Assembly: GCA_900073065.1 (NCBI GenBank)
Contig: FJOG01000004.1
Location: forward strand, 2,351,084-2,415,083
Length of the DNA: 64,000 bases
Direction of reading: 5' to 3'
Origin: Phialocephala subalpina
Taxonomy: Eukaryota > Ascomycota > Leotiomycetes > Helotiales > Mollisiaceae
In this document: positions 1-11,735 of the stretch, piece after piece
Numbering within the stretch: the stretch's first letter is position 1
Layout: each line of letters starts with the position of its first letter
Notes under the pieces: model-generated
Databases searched by the model: none
Seen by the model: the letters and a program-made list of their open reading frames with translations, nothing else
What the model was told of the DNA's origin: nothing
Program-made: the position numbers and the translations under genes

Positions 1-388
1 ATGTTTGCTTTAATTTAAACTACAAACTACATTAGGTTTTAATATTTAGATTAAAAGTATTATTTTCTTATTAAGAATGTTTTATTCTATATAATTTTAT
101 ATGTGACGGTCACGTGTCTACTCAATAGTATTGAGTAGTTACTTACTACTCAATTCAATAGCTTAGTCATAGCACTACTACTCAATACTACTCAATAACT
201 ACTTAAGTAGTTGAGTATTTTTTTCTCACACTGGTCAATTGTGAAGGAACATGCTTATGTAACAGGTCAATATTGTAGAGTCTGGCTTATTGCGAGCCCA
301 GAGCTCAACTCCCAAGTATCTGACCTCCACGCACGCAATCCACTCAGTACGCACATTCCCAGTAAGAGCAGCACAGAGAAGTGACATG
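1..388. other. AT-rich intergenic DNA with short palindromes
   Basis: No gene is visible. The first 110 bases are very AT-rich. Positions 110-215 carry repeated CTACTCAATA/TATTGAGTAG words, including an exact inverted pair at 118-127 and 129-138 around one central base. This may be the edge of a degraded repeat. No telomeric TTAGGG array is present. Confidence 0.5.
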
Positions 389-787
389 CTAACAAAGCCG
401 CGGAGGAGGTTTGGGATAGTTTAGTTTAGGATAAGCGTCTGGTCGTAATTTGAGAGGTCGTTGTGGAGGGCGAGGTTGTCGTGGAGGATTGGGTTGTCGT
501 GGTGGGAGGCGGTTTGTTTGAGGAGGGCGTTGCTGTTGAGGATATTTCGAACGTTTTGGCTGCCGTGGGATGCTACCTTGGCGTAATCCTTGCTGATACC
601 CAAGCGCTTGGTTGAGCATCTTCTCAGCATTATGCACTGAACATGAACCTTTAAACAGATCCATAAGTTGTGAAACGGCGACCTGATAACTTGCGGGGTC
701 CCGTGCAAGCCTGTCCCAGTCCGTGTTCTGGCGGAGCGCGGCAACAATATATGGGTCCAGCTGAAGCGTGAGAATAACATCTTCCAT
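389..787 (-). CDS. small hypothetical protein, Pro/Gln/Arg-rich tail
   Basis: This is a single uninterrupted frame of 132 residues with an ATG at 785-787. I do not recognise the family. Residues 1-70 look like an ordinary amphipathic helical segment, starting MEDVILTLQLDPYIVAALRQ. From about residue 71 to the end the composition becomes extreme: proline, arginine and glutamine in PPRQPNPPRQPRPPQ-like runs, so this part is probably disordered. No signal peptide or membrane segment is visible, and no intron is needed. The coding potential rests on length and on the coherent N-terminal half, so this could still be a chance frame. The flanks hold no recognisable partner. Confidence 0.4.
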   Translation of the reverse strand: MEDVILTLQLDPYIVAALRQNTDWDRLARDPASYQVAVSQLMDLFKGSCSVHNAEKMLNQALGYQQGLRQGSIPRQPKRSKYPQQQRPPQTNRLPPRQPNPPRQPRPPQRPLKLRPDAYPKLNYPKPPPRLC

Positions 788-1746
788 CGTGCTACTTCTT
801 CTTATTCTCGTTAGAGTTTTGGGTAGATAATATGTATTTTGTGGGATTGTTGACGTTCTTGAGCACTTCGGTCAACTGTTAGGACTTGGTTGAAATGTTC
901 AGGTGAGATGGAGGATGGAGATTTGTGCTTAGTTGGGAAAGTGCTTTCTCTTTTATAGACGTTTCTGAGATCGGATTCAGAAATGGGAACAAAGGATTCA
1001 GAAAAGACCTGGAATCACATTGACGCTTCTACTATTAACCCCTTCGACATACACAGTAACACACATCCTATACTGCTCTCTTTCTTTACTCGAGTTAAGT
1101 TTGATACGTTACACGTGGATAAAGTGTTCAAGCTGTTCGAGCACAAGAGACTTTCAATAAGCAACTCTCATTATCAAGCCTACATTGCCTGATTCTTTGA
1201 GCGTTTGTCAGATTCAACAAGAACGAAAAGTGAGCTCATGAATCTCACCATCTTCACATACTACCAATTTTAGTCACTGACCGTGACAAAGTAACACGAT
1301 AGCCTGCGGGAAATAAACTAGGATTTTCGATCTCGTAGTTTTTGGACTTCTTAGGCACACAGTTACTGAGTAGGGTTGTTTATTAGTTGACATTAGGAGG
1401 GGTTCATGTATGTTGCTTAGCGGCATATACGCTCTAGATTAGGCTACTCGAAGGTCTTGTGCGGGTTGGGATACCGAACATGCCGGAATACAATGTTATT
1501 CACATAGCTATCGCTGCAAGTATCTGTACGTTCCTCCAAGAAATGCGGGATAAGGATGATCTATGCCATGCCGATATCTTCTAAGAGCTAAATTCTAACA
1601 AAATATCTAATATGATGATCACAACAGAGCGTTAGAGCCGCCTCCCCTACGCTCCCACACGCTATCAATATTCATATCGAGTGTTCTAACCAGAGGAACC
1701 AAAACGTCAGTCTTCATGTCTCACTATCTGTGTGAATGGATGATTC
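788..1746. other. intergenic, no supported gene
   Basis: About 960 bases without a supportable coding region. A 69-codon frame at 983-1192 shows no codon or domain signal. No tRNA, repeat array or clear promoter element was recognised. Confidence 0.5.
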
Positions 1747-3080
1747 TTACCCGTCGTCTCTATGCTTTATCACCGGCTCAGATGAACCCAGCCCGGGATT
1801 TCGGAATACAATATTCTTGGTCTACATGTCGCAAAGATCTCAGCATCATCGCGCCGAAACTCGGCCTTCCGTAAATGGGAAGAGATCACTTACAATTCCG
1901 AGAGTCATGTGAATACCAGGAGGATCTATGACTTCATACTCCTCAAGTGGTTCGTTGTTCAGAAGATGATGGACATTCTGAACGACGAGAGTCGCTTGCC
2001 TCGCAGCTCTAGTATACTGTCAGTACCAGTGCAGGATCTTGTAACGTGAACCTGTTGACTTACGGTCTAGCCGCCTTGTGCGCTCCTGTAGCTGCAACAT
2101 CTCCAATTGCGAAAATGTTTGGGTATTTCTCATCGACGATCTGCAACATTTTCGATACTTTGATGAAGTCATCCTTGCCAATCGACTCCGGCGAAAGATC
2201 TCTCAGTACTGCCGAGTTTGGAGTCTGTCCTGTTGCAATGATCGCGAAGTCCGCAGGAATCTTCGATCCATCCTCCAACTCCACATCGAACTTGCTACCA
2301 TCTGTCGGATAGCCTCCCTGCGGGACCTTCACTCTCGAGCCTGTTCTTAATTGGATCCCTAGCTCCTTACACCTTTCCGCGATGATGTTGTGGAGTTTGG
2401 AATCGAACTTGTTCATTACGTTTCTCCGTGAATGGACCAAAGTGACTTTTTTCTCGGGATAGAGTTCTTTGATGTCGGTCGCCATTTGGACACCAACTGC
2501 TCCTCCACCAATGAGCACGATTGATGAACTGCTGATCACTTTTTGTGCATGCTTTTGTAAATAGTCTACACCATTCATCTTACCTTCGACCGGAATGGTG
2601 GATGGTGGGGTAAGTTTTGTGCCTGTGGCAATGACCTGGATGTGTCAGCTGATGCGCTTCTGCATGACAGAGATACAAACAAGGTACGAGTACGGAATGC
2701 TATCCAACTGCTGTCCATCGATGGTAACCTTCCTATCAAGCTGAACAGCATCTTTTCTCAGGCCAGTGACCTCAGCTTGCACGAAAGTGCCTGATCCAGG
2801 TGGACACGAAGCAAAGGTCCCGGGTACGAACGGGATGAATGCTTTCCTGGTGTCCACTCCGGTCGCTACAGCGAATCTTGGGAAGGCGAAAAGATGCTGG
2901 AAATGCGAATGCTTCTCGATCAAAAGGACCCGAAAACGGCCAGCAAGACTCGCTGCTAGTTGTTGAGCTGCATTAACGCCTGGATTCGATTAGCTCAATC
3001 ACTCTATGGTAGGGCAAGATTGATGAGGACGAACCGACATAGCTACCGCCAACGACCACGATATTTCTTAGAACTGTCAT
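1747..3080 (-). CDS. AIF/AMID-like FAD-dependent NAD(P)H oxidoreductase
   Basis: Five exons give 368 residues: 3035-3080, 2681-2979, 2064-2635, 1894-2008 and 1747-1821. All four introns (45-72 bp) have GT-AG ends and keep the frame. The N-terminus has a Rossmann FAD site, IVVVGGSYVGVNAAQQLA. IATGTKLTPPS and a second nucleotide-binding site, VLIGGGAVGVQMA, follow at about residues 115-160. The C-terminal FAD motif is IFAIGDVAATGAHKAARP. This layout and length match the AIF/AMID (FSP1-like) family, which oxidises NAD(P)H and reduces quinone-type acceptors. The physiological acceptor here is unknown. I chose the ATG at 3078-3080 because MTVLRNIVVVGG begins right at the FAD domain. An in-frame upstream start (to 3212) would add an Arg-rich leader that could be mitochondrial. 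The gene looks intact. Confidence 0.85.
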
Positions 3081-3212
3081 TTTTGGATATCGTAGATGTA
3101 AATCGTACGAGTCGAGACAGTTATGAAGAAAGGAATGACTGGAGATAATATATCTCCTCGGGACCGAAGAGATTCGGGTGTTACGGAGTACGATGCGGCT
3201 TGCAAATTTCAC

Positions 3213-4065
3213 TCCGCATACGGAGTTCGGCCCCTGAAACCGGCAAGCGAGTCTCCTATGATTAGCGAGTCTGACAAATGGCGGCTCCCACCAGTATTCC
3301 CGGGTCAGAATAAGAGAGAATTGAGAATACAGGTTATATAAAGGATAAGTATTTTACCCTGGTGCAAGCAAGTCTCTTTTGTGGTCAATATCGATCGTGA
3401 TGGGCAGATTCTGCGCGAGGGCCTGGGTGCTTTCCACGCACCCCCCCAGCAGAGGTGGTCCCGAAATTCAGACCTCTCCTTTCGATGCGAAACGTTAACA
3501 AGACGACAGAATATGATCACTCGATTTCCGCAACTTCCAAAATCGTCAAGTGGATCCGTTAAGTCCATTGAATTCTCCGATGTTAGGTTTAGTCCGGATC
3601 CACGTGACCATATCTCCGAAAGGCACCTCCCGAACAGTCTGATAGCACTAATGCGGCTCTCGACACACTTCTTGCTCCAAATAGCAGAAAAAAGTACGAA
3701 AAGTCCCTCCAAAAGATGTGCATTTGGTATCGATACCGCTACCTAGACATGGTCAATCATCTTCCAGCGATCTGCAAAGGTTCGGTCCACTGCGGAAAAT
3801 CCCAGCCAATACCGTGGCCCGTAACCTGCTCCAGTTCAGCTGTGGCTTTCGCCCACGAGTCCACCTGCCCTACCTATTGGATAGATATCCACCGAAGCAT
3901 GATGGTGGTAGACAATCTCTTGCACATTCTGGGCGACCTTCAGAGATGGCTGAAGTGAGTCACGGCCTTACGGAAAAGCTCATGCTTCCTCTCTGCAAGA
4001 TATTTGGAGTATTACCACTTCTGGATGAGTATTGACAAATTTACTACGAGATTCTTCCTCCAACG
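3213..4065. other. intergenic, includes a segment repeated at 12.6 kb
   Basis: No supported gene. Positions 3601-3630 (starting CACGTGACCATATCTCCGAA) recur with few changes at 12625-12654, and a following ATGCGGCTC word also recurs. Overlapping short frames at 3381-4035 in all phases suggest decayed sequence rather than a gene. Confidence 0.5.
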
Positions 4066-5580
4066 ATGTTCTACCATCCGCTGCACCAGTCCAGGGAAGA
4101 AATTCGTCTTCTTCACCTTCTCCCAGAGGACGTTGAACAATCAGGCTCCGCTACTCTAAATTACTCGATAGAGCACCACTCCCTTTTCGATGATCCAGAA
4201 TACTATGCCTTGTCGTACACATTGGGAGATCCCTCAATCACAGATCCAATCAAAATCGACCGCGAAGAGGTACAGGTGACCACGAATCTGAGAGATGCAC
4301 TTTTGCAGCCGATCAATTTCTTGGGACAAATTTGCCAAGGCCTTGAGTAGGACACAACAGGGCGAGAGAGCGATTAAGTCATTGTATCTCGATACCCATG
4401 GTAAAAGACCGATGACATTGCTCGACGCTCTCATATGGACACGCGTCACTCTGGCGACAGATCCACGGGACAAGATCTATGCACTCTTGGGGCTTTGCTA
4501 TGATGGCCAAGAAATCGTACCCCTCCCGGATTATAGCAAGCCGTGAACGAGGTCTTCAAACAAGTCACCAAAGAGATCTTGCTACGAACTCCAATGCTCG
4601 ATATACTACGGTGGCGGCTCAGATTTTGTGTTCCGGAAGCGAGTACCCCAACATGTCCCGGGCTGGTCGAATTTGGGAGATTTGTTAGATCCATATGATA
4701 TTGCAGTGTTTGAGTACTGGAAAGAGGCGGCTACCATGGTTGACGTTATGGCTGGGCCGATTTCCAACTTCAGCAAGAGTTTTAAGCATCATATTCACCC
4801 CTGTGCTGACTTTCGTGAAACATTTTCAAAGTCAAGGCTGTCACCAAGGGCACAATCGATGGCCTGAGCTCTTGTCCGATGGAGGGTGAGAGGATTGGGA
4901 CACTGGAAAAGATAGGAAACTAAGAGCTTGCAGGATTTGGCATGCAACAGTCCCAGCACAGCCATAAGATGCAAGACTAGGAGAAATTGGCCGGCAACAT
5001 TTGCTGAAGCTGACGTATCCTGAAGCCTTTATTGGGGGGAGCCAGCTATCTGGCAGGAAGCTGGGCTTTTGCTTTGCTCAACTATTATCAAACGAGGGCA
5101 AGAAGATCATGGAGGAGCATTGTCCATCTGCGGTGATGGTTCGTCGAACACCAGGATTTGATCATTGGCGGGCGAACACTTGGGAGGTTCGGAAGCTGGA
5201 GCGTACCAATGATGAATCAAGCCTTGTTAATGGTAACAGAAACACTGAGCCCAAAATGGCGGGTCTACTTACGGTCAACTAAAGGACTTGCGAAGATAGG
5301 GGGGATTCCCGAACCTGTAGCTCAATTAAGGACAGACAAGGCAATGCCTTGGGAATATATTATCAGGTATGTAAATGGAGTTCTAATCAAGGACACGAGA
5401 CTAACGACCACCACTGATGGGAACACTGAGATGGTGCATTTTCAAGCTCGGCCTGGAGACAAGGTTGTGAATATCATGGGATGTAACGAACCTCTTCTGT
5501 TGAGAGAGTTACCGAGTAGAGCTTATCATGTCGTTGGATGCGCTTTTCAGGTTGGCGCAATGGACAAGATTAGGAATTAA
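4066..5580 (+). pseudogene. decayed HET-domain gene
   Basis: The heterokaryon-incompatibility (HET) domain starts at the ATG at 4066. It shows YYALSYTLGDP and VTTNLRDALL (about residues 44-87), the usual first half of HET. The following segment that should carry the conserved WIDAICINQ-type motif is missing, and the frame breaks at about 4345. A second frame holds ATDPRDKIYALLGL and DYSKP and stops at 4546. A one-base shift there restores VNEVFKQVTKEILLRT. Further on, 5290-5580 encodes a typical HET C-terminal tail (GDKVVNIMGCNEPLLLRELP followed by YHVVGCAF). At least two frame breaks plus a deleted core make it non-functional as a HET protein. Intact HET proteins trigger death after fusion of incompatible hyphae. 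A better copy lies at 12949-14847. Confidence 0.8.
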
Positions 5581-5771
5581 GAAGATTGGCAGGGTGTGTT
5601 CGTCTGCTGAATGATTCAAGGATCCTATTAACCTCTATTCAAGACAGCTCTTAAGCTCAGAATCAAATGAAGAACCTCAGACATCCGACCACGTGCACTG
5701 GTCGTATTCTCTATTATGGAATCACCAATAAATCATCGAGGTTGTCGTTGTCAGAGGATTCCAAGAGAAGT

Positions 5772-7537
5772 CTAACTCGCTTTGGTCCCCCCCTCTTTGC
5801 GCAAGTCTTCTGTAGAGGAGTCATATCTTAGGGCGCTCTTTCTCGAAATGGAAGCGCCTTGAATACGAGACATGTAGTCCGTGTCGTGATTCGCCAGCTC
5901 TAACATCTTATCCAATTCTTGGACAAGTTCCTGCGAAGTCATCCGTTCTCTGGACTCCACTACCAGAAGTCGATTTTGAACCAGAATCAAGAGGTCGCGG
6001 ATCATAGAGGTTGATCGTTCATGTTCGGATAAGCGATCCATCCACTCGAGTACACGGGGATTGACGACAGCCGAGGAATACGTTAGTCTCTTCTCTTTGT
6101 TGAGCTGGATCTCGTAGAAAGGATCGATACTGAGTTCATCATAAACCATATACGCCCTGAAGTCTGAAAACTCGTCAACCCCCTTGCTAGACTCCAGAAG
6201 CCAAGTGATGAACTCTAACATCATGCAGCCCATCGACCACATGTCGAAAGCGCGTGAAATGGGGAGTCTCAATCGCTTTTCGGGCGGCTCATATGTTGGC
6301 GTTCCTCCAATGCTTTCCGGGTCGACATTTGATCTCGTTCTAGCGCCATGGAATTCCATCAGTCCGAAGTCACCCAAGACAAGTAGACCGAAGTCTTGAA
6401 TGGAGGCATAAACATTTGAGTCATTCTCAAACCGGAGTATGTTCTCAGGTTTGATATCACCATGGCGTCCCCATTGAGACCTTGGGTTGTCATGGGGAAC
6501 AGAAAGAGTATCGGGCTCGGCTTCATGGGTGCCTCCGATAGAGAAGTCATGTATTGTCTCGAGTCCAGAAGCAACACCTCGCAACTGGTCAAAGGACCAT
6601 CGAATGAGTCCAGATACATTCCAAGGGCTCTCAATACGCTGCCAATAGCTTCGAAGATTTTCTGGGGCGTATGGAAACATCAAATGATAGGAATGTTGGT
6701 TATAATATGTCCCAAGAAGCTTGATCAGGTGAGGATGGTTCTTCGGGGCAAGCTGTTTGAGCATGTGCGTTTCCCTTTCGAAACGATCATAATTGGCAGA
6801 GTGTAATCGTTTGAGGGCAATACGAGGCTTTTCAATGAAGTTAGCGATCGTTGTTATATGCGGGGTAAACATGCTCCGACAAAAGCGAGTCCACATACCG
6901 CGGTGCCGTCTGGTGTGGCTTCATAGTGATCTTGATGAGATGCATGGATTCTGACACCCCACACAGAACTGAATCCACCTTCTTTTGATCCATCTGCAGT
7001 ATACTCCACATACGGAAGAACAACACTGTCATCTATTTCCATGTGAAGCATCCCTTGCTTGAATTGTGGAGCCATGAAGCACCACTGATCCCTTAGAAAG
7101 TTTGAGATATCTCTGTGAGGCCAGCGCGAAAAAGCCAGAATCGTCTGTCCCGAAGTGGTTTGCAATGTCAAATGCTCCATTCGACCTTGATCAGCGATCG
7201 GGATTGGATTTTCAATTTTGAATGGAAGGTCAAGATCAGATATTTCTTCGGCCAGAAAATCTCGAATGGCAGGACTTAACTTCAGCATTGTTAATATGCC
7301 AAAGAGCCTCTGCGAGTCCTTGAGAATGATGTCAACTACCCGCAAATCTTCTGAAGTTGCCAAGTGCGCAGAATCCGGGAACAACTCTCCGTGAACGGCT
7401 TCCCTTGTGATGATGCGTGATATCGAGTCCCGCGGAATGAAATAGCGCATATCGTAGGTACGAATTCTGGCATCCATCAGCCGGTCCTCAAGCCCTGGTG
7501 TGGGTCTAAATGTCACTCTAATTGATATGCCGGGCAT
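5772..7537 (-). CDS. fungal serine/threonine protein kinase with novel N-terminal region
   Basis: Two exons (6899-7537 and 5772-6827) are separated by a 71-bp intron with GTATGT donor and CTAAC branch. They give 564 residues. Residues 1-185 have no recognised domain. The kinase domain follows: glycine loop GGFSSVWGV at about 190, lysine in PRIALKRL right after the splice, catalytic loop HGDIKPENIL (HGD instead of the usual HRD), DFGLM, and GTPTYEPPE as activation segment and APE-like motif. The ATG at 7535-7537 is only 33 bp from the inverted repeat of the transposon at 7571, so the native promoter has probably been displaced or replaced. The catalytic residues are present, so activity is plausible. 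Substrate and pathway are unknown. Confidence 0.8.
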
Positions 7538-7570
7538 AGTGGGATGTATAGTTTTAGGTGGTATTGGACA

Positions 7571-7620
7571 AAGTCAAACCCCCTAGAAGTAGGCCCCCCC
7601 TGTTCTGGGCCACCTCGCTT
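7571..7620 (+). repeat. left terminal inverted repeat of pogo-like element
   Basis: It matches the minus strand of 9335-9382 over about 48 bases with only a few changes. It has kept its high GC content while the interior was mutated. Confidence 0.85.
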
Positions 7621-9079
7621 AGCACATCGCTATTACCCCACTACCCACTTTAACCTCGAATATTTTTATTATTCTTTAATAAAATTCTTCTAAATTTTAT
7701 AAGTTATTAAAACCGATTATAAAGCCCTTATATATAGAAGCTAATGTCTAGTATGCACTTAAAGACGTAGTAAATAGGAAGTCCTTGCGAAAATCCTCTC
7801 TCGATTAAAGTATATTAAAGGGCACCCTTCAATATAAAGTACTCGGTATCCTTCTTAAGAAAAAAGCTTATGCGCATTTATAAAGGCTTACCCCGATTTA
7901 AGAGCAACGTTTTACAAACTAAGTATTAATTTAAGAAAACTTAAAGTTTAATTTATATATATATATATAAATTCGAGCTTTTATTAATCGTATTTTAATT
8001 TCTCGATACAATATTATATTACTCGAAAAACGTTAAGTAATTAGATTTCTTTGTTAGAATTTTATTCTTAAGATTAAAAAGCAATTTAAAATCGATTTTA
8101 TGCGTATTAATAATATTATATTTAATATTATTAAAGTTTATTTTTAAAAATTAGAAATATTAACGACTAAAATAATTAAAGTTAAAACCTGATAAAATAT
8201 AAATAAAGTAGGGATTATAGAAAATTAAAAAAAGAATAAATTAATAATTAAAAATATTAAAAACTATTTTATTTAAAAGAAATAATTAAAATTAAAATTT
8301 TAAACTTTATTTATTAAATATATTTCTTCGAGTAAACGAATTATTTTTCCGATTATTATATTTAATAGAAGATTAGTCTAATAATAATAGTTTCTTATAA
8401 GATTAAAAGAATATAAAGATTAGAAAAAGGTTAGAAATTTATTATAATCGATAATAAATAAACATTTAATAATCTTACTTTAGAATAATTATAAATCGTT
8501 TTTATATTCCAAATAATATTATATAATCCAAAAAAACCTCGTCTATTTATATTAGATAACTATAAAAACTATAAAACAATAAAATTTATATAAGAATATT
8601 TACTTATTATTTTTATTATTATATACTTTATATATATTTTAATTTTTTAAAAAAAATTCTTCTTTTAAATCCGTTTATCAAAAGTAATTAAATTTACTAT
8701 TTTTTATTAATGATTTAATATTTATAAGAAAATAAATTAAATTCGAATAAATACTTTAATAAAAGGAAATTATAAAGCGAATTAAAAGGCTTTAAAATTA
8801 TAATCATTAAATATCTCGAAACTTTTTATAAACCAATTATTACTTGAAAATAATAATAAAGTAATTAAGAAACTTTTATAATTATTAAAAAAGAATATAA
8901 TATTTAAATAAATCTAAGACTTATTATTTAGAGTTTAGAAAACTCTTTAAAAAAGTAAAGATATCCGAGAATAATTAAAGCAAATTACGAGATATAAGAA
9001 AATTAATATAATAATTACTAAAGTGCTTTTTAGGAAAAGAATTAAAAGCTTAAACGATAAGGACTTTATTATTACTAAG

Positions 9080-9291
9080 TAAGAGCGCAAGATTTAAGCA
9101 TTAGAAACCAAGGTAGTTTAACTTGAGCTTAGAAAACGACGGAAAGCAAAGATTAATCTAAATTCTAAGTTCGCTAATATCGAGAAAATTTACAAAGTAC
9201 AAATAGAAGCTAAAGACCGCCAAAATATACTATTGGATTCCGATGACTTCCTTAATATAGCCTTTACTTTATCTCCTATATCTATTAGTTA
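9080..9291 (+). pseudogene. remnant of pogo/Fot1-type transposase C-terminus
   Basis: The frame reads KRRKAKINLNSKFANIEKIY and then VQIEAKDRQ before a TAA at about 9291. In-frame TAA triplets upstream sit where glutamine (CAA) would be expected. The upstream two thirds of the transposase gene are not readable any more. Confidence 0.6.
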
Positions 9292-9334
9292 ATTAAAAAG
9301 TTATTCGCGGTCGAATTAAGTAGATAGGAATTAA

Positions 9335-9382
9335 GCAAAGTGGCCCAGAACAGGGGGGGCCCACTTCTAAGGGGTTTGACTT
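9335..9382 (-). repeat. right terminal inverted repeat of pogo-like element
   Basis: Partner of 7571-7620. The eight bases outside it (ATTGTAAA) match the eight outside the left end (ATTGGACA) at six positions. That is too weak to call a duplication. Confidence 0.85.
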
Positions 9383-9612
9383 ATTGTAAACAATTTCGGT
9401 ATTTGACTTTCCAGTTGGAATAGGTCTCCGCTTGCCGAAGTAACTTTTGATCGCATTCATGAAGCCCGGGGTAGTTAAAACTTTCGTCTTTACCACGTCA
9501 GACTGATTTTTGGGTGGCTGTAGGACCACACCCAAGCTGGTGACTGCTGAATTCGAAACTGGACTTTCAAATGCCGTTATAGAACTCGGTTGTTGATCTT
9601 TGCTTCGCATGT

Positions 9613-11083
9613 CTAAGGGATTGCTGTGATCATGAAGTTCATTATCATTACAGTACGTCTTGATATTGACAAGACAGGGAAAAGGGCCACGGCAGACATT
9701 TCTTCGCCACCAAAAGGTCTGGCATCCGCACTACCTTTGGTACGGCTCACGCGCGTCGTTGTTTTTGATTGGATAGGAGTGGTGGTGACCTTAGAAGGCT
9801 CGAAGTGGCCGCGAATGTGATAGGATCTCTCATTCCAGTCTTCGAATTGATGAACATAGCATTTTGGGCACTTCTTGTCAAATGAAGGTTGGACGTCGAA
9901 ACAATTTTGGGATAGATATTTGGAATGAGTAACACCCAGATGTACGTTCTTGAGATGGCTCAAGAAGAGTTTCCTGGGGTGGAAAATCGTTGTTCCGCGG
10001 GCGAAGGGTTTGTGGGAACATGGGATCTGTCTCGAGTGTAAAGCTTCCCAATGATTCATGTCGGGATCTTGTAGTCTACAGTATCCACATTTCTGGATAT
10101 TGCCTTCTGAAACAGTATAGCCGATGTTGCATAGCCAGGCTTTCGGAGGGTGCACTTTTTCTTCGTGCTCTTTCCAGACGTCGGGCCGTGGGAAGGATTG
10201 CTCACATCCCACGGTGCATTTGTAAATCCTTGCAATTGTTGAATCTTGCGAGGAACGACTGTCTCTTTGAGCTCGACACGATGTAGGGTTTTGAGCAACC
10301 CATTCAACAGCTTCCTTGAAGATGTCTTCGCTCTCTGAAAAATTATTGTTTACCCGAACCTGCAACCTTTGGGCCCTGTTGGCAAGAGAGTCGATAGACG
10401 AGTTTTTGGGTGGCTGCGCGGTTGCAAAAGTGTTGCCACGTAGAATGTGTCCAAAGATCTGCTGAATGTCCTGAAGCTGTTGGCCTGTTCCCTGTGCAAG
10501 CCAAGCAATATCGGCTGGAGAAGGAACTCCTGGCGAATGCTCTATCCATGTCTTGACGAAAGCCACTGCCTTCGGAGAAAATCGCAGCTCCAGACCGTCT
10601 CCGATCAAATTCTGTGTCTGAATAGTATGATTCGCGTCAGGTTGAGGTGCATGTTCTTCATGATAGGTATGGAAGTTTCTCATATCACCCATGGTTGCAG
10701 AGTCATACATAAATTGGCCATCGAGCTGGGAAGGAAGCAAAGAAGGATCGGAGCTTTCGAAATTATCGAGGAACCGACGAGGCATCTGCAACACAAGTTA
10801 GAAGTGCAAAATGGATAACGTGGAGTTTGTGGGAAGGTACCTGAGGCTGTGAGTCAGGCAAATATGTAGTATCTGATTCACCTCCTCTCCACTGGCGACC
10901 GAGATGCTGCTGGTCTCCAACACCTGGACCAAGATCTGTATGGGATCCCGACGTTGACATGTTCGCAGAATCGAGGGAATTGTAACCGGAGTCAGGCCCG
11001 GATTGCAAGAATTCATTCAAATCAATCAGTCCTGGGTCGAGAACTGAATTATTGTCCAGACCAGGTGTATATGGCCGCATCAT
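9613..11083 (-). CDS. C2H2 zinc-finger regulator with homeodomain-like segment
   Basis: Two exons (10841-11083 and 9613-10785) flank a 55-bp intron (GTACCT donor, CTAAC branch). They give 471 residues. The N-terminus is Ser/Gly/Asp-rich and probably disordered. At about residues 150-190 the stretch FSPKAVAFVKTWIEHSPGVP followed by LAQGTGQQLQDIQQIFGHIL has the spacing of a degenerate fungal homeodomain. From about residue 260 come C2H2-like fingers: YKCTVGCEQSFPRPDVWKEH, then a CNIGY...CGYC...H pair and C-PKCY-H...H. Homeodomain plus C2H2 combinations are known in fungal regulators, but the assignment here is mine. The predicted C-terminus (ISRRTVMIMNFMITAIP) looks unnatural. A better continuation (MRSKDQQPSS to about NKSNP, minus strand 9610 down to 9383) lies in another frame just downstream and runs into the transposon, so the true 3' end may be spliced or destroyed. 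Confidence 0.7.
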
Positions 11084-11735
11084 GGAAGACGTATGGCTTA
11101 ACCAATACCGGTATGCAAGGCGATACAGCCTCCAATTCTAATTTTGTGTATAGGATCGTGCGTAGTGTGCCGGCAGGTGTGCATAATCGTGACGAAAGTA
11201 TATCTTGGACGTAATAGAACTCGCATTCTTGCTCGGCAGAAGAGAGGCATTAAGAGAGTTTGCTGCCTTCGAGAAGCGCGGCTGCATTTCGGTGAGTCGG
11301 TGACAACCTGGAAAATACATATTCAAATGGGTGGAGGGGTCGTTGAGGTGGCTGAGGATGGGTGGGATTTGGCGAACGAGTCGTCGAGGGTGGCGGAGCT
11401 CAGCCACCCCAATCAGAACTGTTCTCTGCGATCACTGAAGCGAAGCGAAGAAATGAAATGGAAAGCGAGGCCTATTCCGACTGACGTGTTGAGATAGATG
11501 TGATGGGCGGAAGGGCAGCTGATCTTGGGTTTTGAATCTCATAATAGTTCATATCAGCACTTTCCCTCAAGTCACCCATCTAAGGATGCAGCGAACTCCT
11601 ATCTCCAGCGACCGCCTTGGATCTAAAACCCTGAGTATAAAATGGCGAGCTTACCGATCTCATGGGAATCAAAAGTTCTGAGTTTTAGAATCATCGCTGC
11701 ATCGTAATCCACTTGCTTGGTGGGAGAGGGTGCAT
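11084..11735. other. intergenic, divergent promoter region
   Basis: This region lies between two divergently transcribed genes. No domain-bearing frame was found. Several overlapping 80-117 codon frames here have non-ATG starts and no recognisable content. Confidence 0.4.

Larger units (their letters stand above)
7571..9382 (+). mobile_element. RIP-mutated pogo/Fot1-type DNA transposon
   Basis: A 1.8-kb very AT-rich block is bounded by inverted repeats of about 48 bp. The left repeat (7571-7620) starts AAGTCAAACCCCCTAGAAGT. The right repeat (9335-9382) reads, on the minus strand, AAGTCAAACCCCTTAGAAGT, and both continue through CCCCCCCTGTTCTGGGCCAC. The interior has no open frame. Near the right end (9080-9290, plus strand) a frame interrupted only by TAA where CAA is expected encodes a basic tail with INLNSKFANIEKIYKVQIEA. 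That tail resembles the C-terminus of fungal pogo/Fot1 (DDE_1) transposases. The TAA-for-CAA pattern is that of RIP. The target duplication is unclear: a TA is visible only on the right. Confidence 0.8.

Noticed and set aside
1..240. Telomere or CRISPR-like array at the left end
   Set aside because: The repeated CTACTCAATA words are irregularly spaced and inverted. There are no TTAGGG units or uniform spacers, and the genome is eukaryotic.
7571..9382. hAT-type assignment of the AT-rich transposon from a possible 8-bp duplication
   Set aside because: Only six of eight flanking bases agree, whereas the residual transposase tail resembles pogo/Fot1 proteins.
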